64,000 bases of DNA, from positions 1 to 64,000 of the forward strand of contig NZ_JANKHG010000027.1 in NCBI RefSeq assembly GCF_024623725.1. The letters run 5' to 3'. The translations under genes and the position numbers were made by a program. Source of the DNA: Limnobacter parvus. GTDB lineage: Bacteria > Pseudomonadota > Gammaproteobacteria > Burkholderiales > Burkholderiaceae_B. The number at the start of each line of letters is the position of its first letter. Positions within the stretch are counted from its first letter, which is position 1. The notes beneath the pieces were generated by a model, which was not told the origin of the DNA, searched no databases, and saw only the letters and a program-made list of their open reading frames with translations. Below, in pieces: positions 7,559-16,398 of this stretch.

Positions 7559-8902
7559 ATGAAAGTGATCAAAATCAGGCAAGTGGCCTTTTCGTTGGCC
7601 TTGCTGGGTACCGCCGTTGCAGCGCCCGCGTATGCCGTGGATGTTTCAAAGCTGGGTACTTCGCTGACACCAATCGGCGCTGAGAAGGCGGGCAATGCGG
7701 CTGGTACCATTCCTGAGTGGAAGGGTGGGCTCACCAAACCACCCGCTGGTTTTGATCCTGCCAAAGGCTACGTGGATCCATTTGCAGCTGACAAGCCCAC
7801 ATTGACCATTACTGCGGCCAACATGGCCGAGCACAAAGACAAGTTGGCGCCAGGTCAAATGGAGATGATGAAGCGCTACCCAAGCTACAAAATAAATGTG
7901 TACCCCACACAACGGACTGCGGCATACCGCGCTGATGTTTACAAGTTTGCCAAAGATGAGGCGGCTGGTATTAAATTGGCTGAGGGTGGCAATGGCATTT
8001 TGAACTTGAAAAAATCGAATGTGCCGTTTCCGATACCCACCGATGGAATTCAAGTGATCTGGAATCACCTAATGCGTGATTTGGGTGGATCAATCACCCG
8101 CTATTCTGCGGACTTTCCGGTTCAGACCAATGGCAGCTTCACCGTGGGCAAGCGAACGGAAACCATTTCTTATGCTTCGTTCATGGCAGATCCTGAGCCC
8201 AATCGAATTTTCTATTATCTAAACCAAACCACTGCACCAGCCAATGCCGCAGGTGAAGTGGCCCTGGTGCATGAGCCCTTGAATCAGGTTCAGGAACCTC
8301 GTCTTGCTTGGCAATACAACCCGGGTCAACGTCGTGTTATTCGCGCGCCTGAATTGGCCTACGATTCACCGGGTATCGGCGCGGATGGCCTGCGCACGAA
8401 CGATGACTTTAACGGCTTTAATGGTGCGCCAGACCGATACAACTGGAAGCTGATTGGCAAGAAGGAAATGTATGTGCCTTACAACAACTACAAATTGACC
8501 AGCAAGGCGCTGAAGTACAAGGACATTATTCAAACAAATCACGTAAATCCGGATTTGTTGCGTTATGAGCTACATCGTGTCTGGGTTGTGGAAGCAACCT
8601 TGAAACCCGGTGCGCGCCATATTTACTCCAAACGCGTGTTCTTCATTGATGAAGATTCATGGGCTGTGTTGCATGCAGACCAGTATGACGCCCGCGGTGG
8701 CTTGTGGCGAGTTCGCGAGGTTTATGGCGTGCAATTGTACGATGCACCCGCGTTTGGTCCTGCAGGAGAAGTAATTTACGACCTGCAAGCGCGCCGCTAT
8801 TTGGTGAATGCTTTGACCAATGAAGAAAAACCGGTCGAGTTTGGAAAAAAGTATACGAATGCTGATTTCTCAACCGCAGCATTGCGTCGCATGGGAAGGT
8901 GA
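7559..8902 (+). CDS. DUF1329 periplasmic protein (LolB-like fold)
   Basis: The 447-residue protein starts at an ATG with TAGGAGA at correct spacing. A typical signal peptide ends around APAYA. The mature part matches the DUF1329 family, thought to have a LolB/lipoprotein-carrier-like fold able to hold a hydrophobic ligand. Recognisable stretches include YKINVYPTQRTAAY, PIPTDGIQVIWNHL and the conserved RVWVVEATLKPGARHIYSKR. Its partner DUF1302 lies 54 bases upstream. I infer a periplasmic shuttle between the inner-membrane RND protein and the outer-membrane DUF1302 protein. A terminator hairpin follows it and may reduce expression of the next two genes. Confidence 0.85.
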   Translation: MKVIKIRQVAFSLALLGTAVAAPAYAVDVSKLGTSLTPIGAEKAGNAAGTIPEWKGGLTKPPAGFDPAKGYVDPFAADKPTLTITAANMAEHKDKLAPGQMEMMKRYPSYKINVYPTQRTAAYRADVYKFAKDEAAGIKLAEGGNGILNLKKSNVPFPIPTDGIQVIWNHLMRDLGGSITRYSADFPVQTNGSFTVGKRTETISYASFMADPEPNRIFYYLNQTTAPANAAGEVALVHEPLNQVQEPRLAWQYNPGQRRVIRAPELAYDSPGIGADGLRTNDDFNGFNGAPDRYNWKLIGKKEMYVPYNNYKLTSKALKYKDIIQTNHVNPDLLRYELHRVWVVEATLKPGARHIYSKRVFFIDEDSWAVLHADQYDARGGLWRVREVYGVQLYDAPAFGPAGEVIYDLQARRYLVNALTNEEKPVEFGKKYTNADFSTAALRRMGR

Positions 8903-8963
8903 GTTTGTCTCGGGAGATTGGGTAAGTTGTGGGTACCTGACCCCGGGATTTGAATTGTTTGTG

Positions 8964-8993
8964 ACCCAGAGAAATCGCTTCTCTGGGTTTTTT
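8964..8993 (+). terminator. Internal terminator between DUF1329 and the YCF48-like gene
   Basis: ACCCAGAGAA pairs perfectly with TTCTCTGGGT over 10 bp (loop ATCGC), followed by six T residues. It ends only 14 bases before the next start codon. No separate promoter is obvious after it, so it probably lets some transcripts through and sets the ratio of the first two products to the last two. Confidence 0.8.
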
Positions 8994-9007
8994 AAATTGG
9001 AGATGGC

Positions 9008-10168
9008 ATGAAAAAGCCACTGTTGCATGCGGTTTTGTTTGTTGTTGGACTGAGTGTAAGTCAAGTCAGTTATGCCTTTAAAGATCCACTTGACCTACCC
9101 GCAACCCAAGCACCCAAAGCGGCGAAGGCGTTGTTGTTGAATGCAACTTCACAGGGCAGCAATGTATTGATGGTGGGTGAGCGCGGAATCATTTTGAAGC
9201 GCGATTTTGCTGCGGGTGATGCAGCACAAGGTGTTACCGACAATGAAAACAAGGTGTGGACCCAGGCCAAGGTACCGGTGTCGGTGAACCTGACCGGTGT
9301 TGTGTTTGTGAACGACACCCTGGCTTTTGTGGTGGGTCATGATGGTGTGGTGCTGAAGTCGACGGATGCCGGTGCAAGTTGGGTGAAGGTGTTTGATGGT
9401 ATTAAAGCCAACGAACAAGTGGTTGCCGCAGCCAAGAAGAAAATGGAAGACATGCAAGGGCGTTATGACGCAGCCAACCCCGAAGAGCAAGACAGGTTGA
9501 ATGAAGCTCTGGAGACGGCAACTTTCGCATTTGAAGACGCCGAGGCCGGTGCACGATTTGGCCCCGCACGCCCAATGCTCGATGTGTGGTTTAAAAACGC
9601 AAACACTGGCTGGGTTGTTGGTAGCTACGGTCAAATCTTTGAGACCAACGATGGTGGCACCAACTGGACTTTGATTGCTGATCGTTTGGACAATCCTGAT
9701 TTTCGTCATTACAACGGTTTGTATGGCGATGAAACTGGATTGTTGCTAATCGCAGGCGAAGCGGGACGCGTGTACATGTCCAATGATTTTGGTGCCACCT
9801 GGACCCGATCAGATTCAGGATACAACGGTCATTTTTACGGCACAGTGGTGACTCGCAATGAGACCGGGGCCCCAAATATTTTCGCATATGGCTTCGGTGG
9901 CAACGTATATCGCCTGGGAGCAGGTGCACAGCAATGGTGGCAGTTGAAAAGCCCCAGCAAAGAAAGTTATGTGCAAGGGATTACCGTGGGGAGAACCGCT
10001 TTGTTGGTTGATCAAAAAGGTCGACTGGTAAGTACCGATGAAACCGGGACCGTCCTGAAAATGATCTACGCCACGGAGGGTAAGCCGGTTACCGGCATGG
10101 CCTTGGTGAAAAACACACTGGTATTGAGCGGGCAGAATGGCCCTAGAACCCTTGAGCTGCCACGCTAA
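9008..10168 (+). CDS. YCF48/BNR-repeat beta-propeller protein, exported
   Basis: A 386-residue protein with a signal peptide ending near VSYAF. It has repeated propeller blades of the YCF48/photosystem II stability-factor type: blade edges such as AFVVGHDGVVLKSTDAGASW, GWVVGSYGQIFETNDGGTNW and GRVYMSNDFGATW. Between blades, residues about 131-182 are a charged, Ala/Glu/Lys-rich insertion likely to be helical. GGAG lies upstream of the ATG, and the next gene starts 14 bases after its stop. Non-photosynthetic bacteria often carry such proteins next to MMPL/RND transporters of this type. Its likely role is an assembly or periplasmic adaptor protein for that transporter, which is inference from neighbourhood. 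Confidence 0.82.
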   Translation: MKKPLLHAVLFVVGLSVSQVSYAFKDPLDLPATQAPKAAKALLLNATSQGSNVLMVGERGIILKRDFAAGDAAQGVTDNENKVWTQAKVPVSVNLTGVVFVNDTLAFVVGHDGVVLKSTDAGASWVKVFDGIKANEQVVAAAKKKMEDMQGRYDAANPEEQDRLNEALETATFAFEDAEAGARFGPARPMLDVWFKNANTGWVVGSYGQIFETNDGGTNWTLIADRLDNPDFRHYNGLYGDETGLLLIAGEAGRVYMSNDFGATWTRSDSGYNGHFYGTVVTRNETGAPNIFAYGFGGNVYRLGAGAQQWWQLKSPSKESYVQGITVGRTALLVDQKGRLVSTDETGTVLKMIYATEGKPVTGMALVKNTLVLSGQNGPRTLELPR

Positions 10169-10182
10169 CTGGAAGAATCGTC

Positions 10183-12549
10183 ATGAGTAATCAAGAAGAA
10201 TTGGGCAAGGTTGAGCGTTTTTTTGAATCGATTTTATTTGGTCACAGAAAACTGGTGATCGCTGTGTTCGCGGTGTTGTCGGTGTTCTTTGCTTACCATG
10301 CTGTGCAGCTGAAGCCTGACGCATCGTTTGAAAAGATGGTGCCGGTGACACACCCTTTTATTGCGAATTACCTGAACTACGAAAATGAGCTTCGACCGTT
10401 GGGCAATGTGTTGCGCATTGCCGTGCACAATAAAAATGGCACGATTTACGAGGCTGAGTTTCTTGAAAAGCTGCGTTTGATCACGGATGAAGTGTTTTAT
10501 ATACCCGGCGTGGACAGGGGTAACTTAAGCTCCATTTGGACTCCCAACGTCATGTGGCGCCAAGTCACCGAGGAAGGCTTGAGAATGGGGCCTGTGATTG
10601 GTCAGGGATTCTCTGGTTCGCCAGAACAGATTGAGGCAGTAAAGGCCAACGTTGAGCGCTCCGGGCGCATTGGTTCCTTGGTGTCCAATGATCAGCGTTC
10701 TGCGATCATTCTGGCGCCGTTGTTGGAGGTGGACCCTGACACCGGCGAAAAACTGAGCTACGGGAAGTTGTCCGAACGCATCGAAGAAGTGGTGCGAGAC
10801 AAATACCAAAGTGATGACATTTCCATTCACATCACAGGTTTTGCGAAAGTGGTGGGGGATCTGATTGAAGGCGCGAAAGACATTGCGGGTTTTTTCGCCA
10901 TCACTTTTGTGCTCACAGTTATTTTGCTGTTGTGGTATTCCCGATGCTGGAAAAGCACGGCCGCAACGATTTTTTGCTGTTCACTGGCCGTTATTTGGCA
11001 TCTGGGCTCGGTTAGCCTGTTGGGGTTTGGCTTGGACCCGTATTCCATCTTGGTGCCATTCCTTACCTTCGCGATCGGTGTGAGTCACGCGATTCAAAAC
11101 GTACGCACTATGGCAGCAGAGCGATATCACGGTGCCAACAAAATAGACGCATCGAAAGCCACTTTCCATTTGTTGTTCATTCCCGGTTCCGTGGCATTGT
11201 TGGCCGATGCGGTTGGTTTTTCAACGTTGCTGGTGATTGAAATTGGTGTGATCCGCGAATTGGCGATTAGTGCATCGATTGGTGTGGCTGTGATTATTTT
11301 CACCAAAATGTTTTTGTTGCCCGTGTTGATGAGCTACACCGACGTGACAGAAAGCGGTCTCAGGCAAGTCGCCAAGCAGGAGGCCAGCAAACACACCGTG
11401 TCGCATTTGCTTTCCCGCTTAACCGAGAAAAAAGTGGCCTACAGCGTAAGTGCTGTGGCGGGTTTGATTCTTGTGGCGGGTTTGTTTGCATCGGCAGACA
11501 TCAAGATCGGTGACCTGGACCCAGGTGCACCGGAGCTGCGTCCCGATTCCCGCTACAACCAGGATGTGAAGTTTCTGGTTGAAAATTACTCAACCAGTTC
11601 CGATGTGTTTGTGGTGATGGTAGAAACACCTGCTGGCGAATGTGGCGCATATCCGGTTGCCTCTGTTGTTGACCGTTTCCAATGGGACATGGAAAACACG
11701 CCTGGCGTCGAGGGAACCGTCTCGCTGTTCACTGTCATGAAGAACATCATCGCGGGTTTCAACGGTGGAAATCCAAAATGGCTGGCGATTTCTCGTGACC
11801 GTTTTATTTCCAACGGGGCGCACAAAAATATTCCCACTACTTTATACAACTCTGAGTGTTCAATGACGCCAGTTATTTTGTTTTTGTCGGATCACAAAGC
11901 GGAAACACTGGAGCGTGTCGTGGCCAAGGTTCAGGCCTTCGCCGCTGAGAATGATTCTGCGGATGCCAAGTTTATTTTGGCTGCAGGCAACAGCGGTATC
12001 GAAGCGGCCACCAACATTGTGGTGGAGCAAGCCCAGAAAACAATGTTGTTGTTGGTGTACGGCATTGTGGGTGCCTTGGTGTGGTGGGAATTCAAGAGCT
12101 TCCGCGTGATGTTGGCCATCATGATTCCATTGTTCATCACCGAAGTGTTGTGTAAGGTGATTATGGTGCAGCTCAACCTGGGTATCAAAGTGGCTACGCT
12201 GCCGGTGATTGCCTTGGGTGTGGGTATTGGTGTGGATTATGGCATTTACATTTATAACCGCCTGGAAAGTTTCCTGTCGAAAGGGTTGAATTTCAAAGAC
12301 GCATACTTCGAAACCTTGAGATCGACCGGTGTGGCTGTGGCATTGACGGCAGTGACCTTGGCGCTGGGTGTGTTTACTTGGGCGTTCTCTGCAATCAAAT
12401 TCCAGGCTGACATGGGCATGCTGCTGGCCTTCATGTTCCTGTGGAACATGGTGGGTGCGGTTATCCTGATTCCTGCACTGGTGCGCTTGTTTGCATTCGG
12501 TGATTTGAAGAAACGGTTTGGTCCTTCTGTTGAGGGCCCCGGCCGATAA
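10183..12549 (+). CDS. MMPL/RND family transporter
   Basis: A 788-residue inner-membrane protein with the RND duplication. There is one N-terminal transmembrane helix (about residues 20-40), a large periplasmic domain, five helices, a second set starting near residue 415 with its own periplasmic domain, and five more helices. The second half carries GVGIGVDYGIY, the Asp-Tyr pair that relays protons in MmpL-type pumps. The equivalent place in the first half reads IGVSHAIQN, without the acid. The closest types are hydrophobe exporters (HpnN-like, COG1033). It is the last gene of the DUF1302-DUF1329-YCF48 cluster, followed by a strong terminator. Substrate and direction of transport are unknown. 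Confidence 0.87.
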   Translation: MSNQEELGKVERFFESILFGHRKLVIAVFAVLSVFFAYHAVQLKPDASFEKMVPVTHPFIANYLNYENELRPLGNVLRIAVHNKNGTIYEAEFLEKLRLITDEVFYIPGVDRGNLSSIWTPNVMWRQVTEEGLRMGPVIGQGFSGSPEQIEAVKANVERSGRIGSLVSNDQRSAIILAPLLEVDPDTGEKLSYGKLSERIEEVVRDKYQSDDISIHITGFAKVVGDLIEGAKDIAGFFAITFVLTVILLLWYSRCWKSTAATIFCCSLAVIWHLGSVSLLGFGLDPYSILVPFLTFAIGVSHAIQNVRTMAAERYHGANKIDASKATFHLLFIPGSVALLADAVGFSTLLVIEIGVIRELAISASIGVAVIIFTKMFLLPVLMSYTDVTESGLRQVAKQEASKHTVSHLLSRLTEKKVAYSVSAVAGLILVAGLFASADIKIGDLDPGAPELRPDSRYNQDVKFLVENYSTSSDVFVVMVETPAGECGAYPVASVVDRFQWDMENTPGVEGTVSLFTVMKNIIAGFNGGNPKWLAISRDRFISNGAHKNIPTTLYNSECSMTPVILFLSDHKAETLERVVAKVQAFAAENDSADAKFILAAGNSGIEAATNIVVEQAQKTMLLLVYGIVGALVWWEFKSFRVMLAIMIPLFITEVLCKVIMVQLNLGIKVATLPVIALGVGIGVDYGIYIYNRLESFLSKGLNFKDAYFETLRSTGVAVALTAVTLALGVFTWAFSAIKFQADMGMLLAFMFLWNMVGAVILIPALVRLFAFGDLKKRFGPSVEGPGR

Positions 12550-12568
12550 AAGGTGTTGTCACGATCTG

Positions 12569-12596
12569 AAGGGCGGCCATGGCTGCCCTTTTTTTT
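12569..12596 (+). terminator. Intrinsic terminator after the RND transporter
   Basis: AAGGGCGGCC is complementary to GGCTGCCCTT with one G-T pair and is followed by eight T residues. It closes the four-gene envelope cluster. Confidence 0.85.
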
Positions 12597-12651
12597 AGCC
12601 TGTGGGTTTGTGTTAATCTCCTCGAATCATTGATCACTCTAATCATTTACC

Positions 12652-13635
12652 ATGCAGTTTCCAATGCTTCCAGCCATGCCCCATGCCTTGCAGTTCAAGT
12701 CGGTTACATTCACCGCTTTGAAGCCAGGTCCAAAGTTGATCGTGTTGGGCGCAGTGCATGGCAACGAGGTTTCAGGCAGCAAAGCCATTCTTAAAATGAT
12801 TGCTGAGTTTGAATCGGGCACGCGCCTTTTGCAAAAAGGGCAGGTCACGTTCGTTCCGATCACCAACCCTTTGGCCTACAACCGAAAGCAGCGAAATGGA
12901 GACAGAAATCTGAACCGCAATTTGACTGCTACGAACAATCCAGTTGATTTTGAAGACCATGTGGCCAACTGGCTGTGCCCGCTATTGGCCGCGCACGACG
13001 TGCTCCTGGACATTCACAGCTTTCAAAAAGGTGATGTACCCTTTGCCTTGTTTGGCCCCAAGAATAACAACAGTGAACTTGAAAAATTTGAGCATGAAGA
13101 TGCTGAGCGTGGCCTGGCTTTGCGCTTGGGTGTAACGCGGTTCGTCGATGGCTGGCTGGACACCTATGCAAAAGGTGTAGCCAATCGCGTTGCCTTGTTG
13201 AAAAGTACGGGACAGTCTGGCGAAGGTTTGAACACAGACCCCCGCTACGGCATGGGTACCACTGAGTGCATGCGCTCTAGCGGTGGTTATGCGGTTACTT
13301 TGGAATGTGGCCAGCATGACGATGCGAATGGGCCCGTCGTGGCCTATCAGGCCATTGACAACACTTTGGTTCATCTAGGTTTGTTGGAAGGCATGCCTAT
13401 TCCAGCCGTTGAAAATTATCAGCACTTGAGCTTGGTCGAAGTCATTGACAAAGTGCATGTTGAGGATCAGTTCGCAAAGGCCTGGTCCAGTTTTGATTCG
13501 GTCCACAAGGGCGAGTTGATTGGCGTTCGAAAAACTGGCGACGAGGTACGTGCAAGCCAAGATGGTTTCATCGTTTTTCCCAATACATTGTCTCAGGCCG
13601 GGCAAGAATGGTTCTACATTGCTGTATCCAATTAG
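12652..13635 (+). CDS. M14-family zinc deacylase (succinylglutamate desuccinylase/aspartoacylase-like)
   Basis: A 327-residue protein with the zinc signature of the AstE/aspartoacylase branch of M14 peptidases: VLGAVHGNEVSG (His and Glu ligands), the arginine motif RNLNRN, and DIHSFQKGD (third ligand, His). A later TLECGQHDD segment fits the catalytic-glutamate region. Such enzymes cleave N-acyl bonds of small amino acid derivatives. No arginine succinyltransferase genes lie nearby, so an astE role is not supported and the substrate is open. It is probably cytoplasmic and stands alone between the RND terminator and the second orphan gene. Confidence 0.8.
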   Translation: MQFPMLPAMPHALQFKSVTFTALKPGPKLIVLGAVHGNEVSGSKAILKMIAEFESGTRLLQKGQVTFVPITNPLAYNRKQRNGDRNLNRNLTATNNPVDFEDHVANWLCPLLAAHDVLLDIHSFQKGDVPFALFGPKNNNSELEKFEHEDAERGLALRLGVTRFVDGWLDTYAKGVANRVALLKSTGQSGEGLNTDPRYGMGTTECMRSSGGYAVTLECGQHDDANGPVVAYQAIDNTLVHLGLLEGMPIPAVENYQHLSLVEVIDKVHVEDQFAKAWSSFDSVHKGELIGVRKTGDEVRASQDGFIVFPNTLSQAGQEWFYIAVSN

Positions 13636-13779
13636 CATTGTTTCTGAGCTTTATAGGTAATTTTTCCTAAAAGAGTCATCAAATGACTACAAATAAGTAA
13701 TTGAAAAATATCACTTTTCGGATTGAGGTCTGTATCCGCTTTTGATCAAATAGTGACTTGGTCAAAGGCAACTAAAAAA

Positions 13780-14643
13780 ATGAGTGGTTTTACAAACAGC
13801 ATTTACAACGCAGACCGTGTTGGTCAGTCCATCGCATTGCTTGGCGGAGCCACTGCTGATGCATACAGTGCAGTTGGGCTGCAATCGTGGCATGCCCACA
13901 CTGAATTCACTTCGCAATTCATTGACCCCTCTCCTTGGACAAACATTGCGTCCACAATGCGGCAAAATATTGAGGTAATCACCGCGCCTGCGCCTGGACT
14001 ATCTGCCGTTTCTGAACCGACGACAAAATTGGCTTCCAACGTGGCGCAGTTCAGTTCGCCAGATGAGCTGGCTAATTTTTTGCCTGCGACTCAACAGCCT
14101 TCAACGTTTGATGCTGAATTGTTGTCTCGCTATGAAAGTTTTGAATCTTTTTTAGACAGTGCCCCAACTCAATCACTCGGAGGAGTCTTGGAGACTCCTT
14201 TCGCTGCAACCGCTGCATCAGATTCTGCAGGGTCCGAACGTGAGGCATTTTCCTTGCTCGACATTCTCGCAGAGGCAATCGAGAGAGCGAAAGAGTCGCA
14301 GTCTGAATTTGAAAACACGTTTGATGGGAGCAGGCAGAGTTCTGTTCGCGAATTTCTCGAGTCTACAGGTAGCGACTTGGGGCAGGTTATTCGATCTGGT
14401 TTGCAAGACAATCTGGCAGGAGTGCCGCGCGAAATTTTATCAAACCTTCTGGAATCAACAGGTCTGGAGGAGTTAAGCCCGGTTTCTGATCCAATTTTGG
14501 CAATCGACTTTTACGGCGAATCTTCGACGGTGATTAATGGTGTCTTGGATTCAGTCAGTCAGCCGATCGGTTCATTGGCGCTTCCGCAGCTGGGCCCTTT
14601 GCTGGCGAATCCGCAAAATGAGCTATTTAACACCTTCGCCTAG
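13780..14643 (+). CDS. Orphan acidic protein with degenerate internal repeats
   Basis: I do not recognise this protein (287 residues from ATG 13780; a TTG at 13723 in the same frame is less likely). It is acidic, Ser/Ala/Leu-rich, and has no signal peptide or membrane helix. A short motif recurs in degenerate form: SFESFLDSAPTQSLGG, SVREFLESTGSDLGQ and ILSNLLESTGLEELS. This suggests stacked amphipathic helices. The C-terminus is hydrophobic and ends with Ala. The Shine-Dalgarno is weak (AAAGG at a long spacing). It lies about 100 bases before the CheV-like gene on the same strand, but no link to chemotaxis can be shown. A secreted or surface substrate is possible but untested. Confidence 0.6.
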   Translation: MSGFTNSIYNADRVGQSIALLGGATADAYSAVGLQSWHAHTEFTSQFIDPSPWTNIASTMRQNIEVITAPAPGLSAVSEPTTKLASNVAQFSSPDELANFLPATQQPSTFDAELLSRYESFESFLDSAPTQSLGGVLETPFAATAASDSAGSEREAFSLLDILAEAIERAKESQSEFENTFDGSRQSSVREFLESTGSDLGQVIRSGLQDNLAGVPREILSNLLESTGLEELSPVSDPILAIDFYGESSTVINGVLDSVSQPIGSLALPQLGPLLANPQNELFNTFA

Positions 14644-14747
14644 ATAGGGGTGTTCGCTGATCTAAGTCGGTAAAAGACCCCATTTATCCCCTTTCCTAAG
14701 TATTTGATCTGGTCGCACTTGGTTCAGAATGAAGTCTGAATCAAACC

Positions 14748-15674
14748 ATGGCCGTTTCCAGCATGAACTACAGCAACGAACCAAAACAGGGCAATTCATC
14801 CGCCGAGATGATAGAAATCCTGTTGTTTTCACTGGGTGGACCAGAAACTTTTGGATTGAATGTTTTTAAAATTCGAGAAGTGACGGAGATCAGCCAAGTT
14901 ACTCAAATCCCCGGTCAGCAAGGTGCGATGAACGGTGTCATTTCACTGCGTGGTCAAGTGCTTCCGGTGGTGGCATTGGGTGACGCAATAGGCATGTCGA
15001 ATGGGGACCCTAACACCAAGTTGATTATTTCAGAATTTGCATCGCGTTCGGTGGCCTTTGCAGTTACGAATGTAGACAAAATCATTCGTGTGCCTTGGTC
15101 CGAGGTAAAGCCCCCCCAACACTATGATTCCGAACAGGGTGCCGTATTCGGTGTTGTCATGCTTGGCAATGGCGATCTGGTTTCACTGGTTGATATTGAA
15201 AGCGTCTGTCACAGGGTATTGCCGGAGAAAGATGCAGGCGCTGTAGCCACGGCATTTGACCTGAACCAGGCTGGCCCCGTTTTCTTTGTCGATGATTCAA
15301 TTGTTGCTCGCAGAAAAATAAGCGAAGTACTGGATACGATGGGACTGCAACACAGCCATGCCGTCAACGGAGTCGAGGCTGAGCAAAAGTTGTTGGCCCT
15401 GGCTTCCAGTGCGGAAATCGGTGATGTGCCTATAGAGAAAAAGGTTTCTTTGGTGCTGGTTGACGAGGAAATGCCCATTATGGATGGTTGCACCTTGACC
15501 CGTAAGTTAAAGGGCGATCCACGTTTCAAAAACATTCCAATCATCATGTATTCATCGTTGACTTCCGACGAAAATGCCCGCCGAGGTGTTGAAGCGGGTG
15601 TAAATATTTACGTGAAGAAGTTCGACTCCACTTCGCTGTCCAATGCCATCGGGCAGCTTTTAGCACACGCCTGA
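14748..15674 (+). CDS. cheV: Chemotaxis coupling protein CheV (CheW-receiver fusion)
   Basis: The N-terminal half (about residues 22-160) is a CheW domain, with LFSLGGPETFGLNVFKIREVTE and the typical VISLRGQVLPVVAL. The C-terminal half (about residues 178-305) is a response-regulator receiver domain. Its acid pocket is in FFVDDS, its phosphorylated aspartate in LVLVDEEMPIMDG, its Thr/Ser switch in IIMYSSLT, and its lysine in VKKFD. CheV couples chemoreceptors to CheA and tunes the response through phosphorylation. No other che genes are in the window, so it acts with components encoded elsewhere. Length of 308 residues is normal for the family. Confidence 0.88.
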   Translation: MAVSSMNYSNEPKQGNSSAEMIEILLFSLGGPETFGLNVFKIREVTEISQVTQIPGQQGAMNGVISLRGQVLPVVALGDAIGMSNGDPNTKLIISEFASRSVAFAVTNVDKIIRVPWSEVKPPQHYDSEQGAVFGVVMLGNGDLVSLVDIESVCHRVLPEKDAGAVATAFDLNQAGPVFFVDDSIVARRKISEVLDTMGLQHSHAVNGVEAEQKLLALASSAEIGDVPIEKKVSLVLVDEEMPIMDGCTLTRKLKGDPRFKNIPIIMYSSLTSDENARRGVEAGVNIYVKKFDSTSLSNAIGQLLAHA

Positions 15675-15743
15675 TTCTGCGCACAACAGAAAGCGCTACA
15701 CTTGGCTGCCAGGCGATGTAGCGCGAATTTTTTGGTGGTCAGC

Positions 15744-16394
15744 GTGGATGATTTCTCTGTAAAGTTTGCTCGTTTGTTTGACTTGATTGCAAACGACATC
15801 AAAACTTGTGGCTACAGCGTACAAACTGGTGCTCTGCCGGTCGAGTTGACCGAAGCACTATTGACCAGTTTGCTGACTTTTCAATCGGGTCAGTTGAAAC
15901 CCGCCGGAGTGGGTCGGGCAGATCAGCACATTTCAAATGCTGCCATTCGGCGAGATACGATTGCCTGGATTGATAGCAGCACTGGGGCGCAGGGTGAATG
16001 GCTCAAGTTTTCCGGGCAGCTGCAGCAACATTTGAATCGAACTTTGATGTTGGGGTTGTTCTCGTTTGAATCGCATTTTGCCCATTACGCTCCAGGTGCG
16101 TTTTACAAAACCCATGTGGATGCATTCAAAGGCCAGGCCAACCGAGTGTTGTCAGTGGTGCTTTATTTGAATGAGAATTGGCGTTTGGAAGAGGGTGGCG
16201 AAATGGTGTTGTATTCAGATGCGCAGCCTGTTCAAACTCTGTGTAACATCGTGCCTCAAGCAGGCACCTTGGTCGTGTTTCTTAGCGAGGATTTTCCGCA
16301 CGAGGTATTGCCCGCAACGCGTGACCGTTACAGCATTGCAGGGTGGTACCGTGTGAATACTTCGACAAGCGGTCGCGTAGACCCTCCTGCATAG
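15744..16394 (+). CDS. 2OG-Fe(II) oxygenase (prolyl hydroxylase-like)
   Basis: The double-stranded beta-helix core shows the iron-binding HxD in FYKTHVDAF, the distal histidine in DFPHEVLPA, and the 2-oxoglutarate-binding arginine just after it (TRDRYSIAGW). The middle part YLNENWRLEEGGEMVLY is characteristic of SM-20/PKHD-type prolyl 4-hydroxylases. It probably hydroxylates a protein or peptide side chain in the cytoplasm; the substrate is unknown. The start is uncertain: GTG 15744 has GGTGG upstream (216 residues), while TTG 15702 gives 230 residues with a poorer signal. It converges on the nrsF-like gene with only four bases between the stops. Confidence 0.8.
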   Translation: MDDFSVKFARLFDLIANDIKTCGYSVQTGALPVELTEALLTSLLTFQSGQLKPAGVGRADQHISNAAIRRDTIAWIDSSTGAQGEWLKFSGQLQQHLNRTLMLGLFSFESHFAHYAPGAFYKTHVDAFKGQANRVLSVVLYLNENWRLEEGGEMVLYSDAQPVQTLCNIVPQAGTLVVFLSEDFPHEVLPATRDRYSIAGWYRVNTSTSGRVDPPA

Positions 16395-16398
16395 AACC

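Noticed and set aside
12652-13635. Assignment as AstE (arginine succinyltransferase pathway)
   Set aside because: None of the other ast genes is nearby and the family has many substrates, so only the family level is supported.
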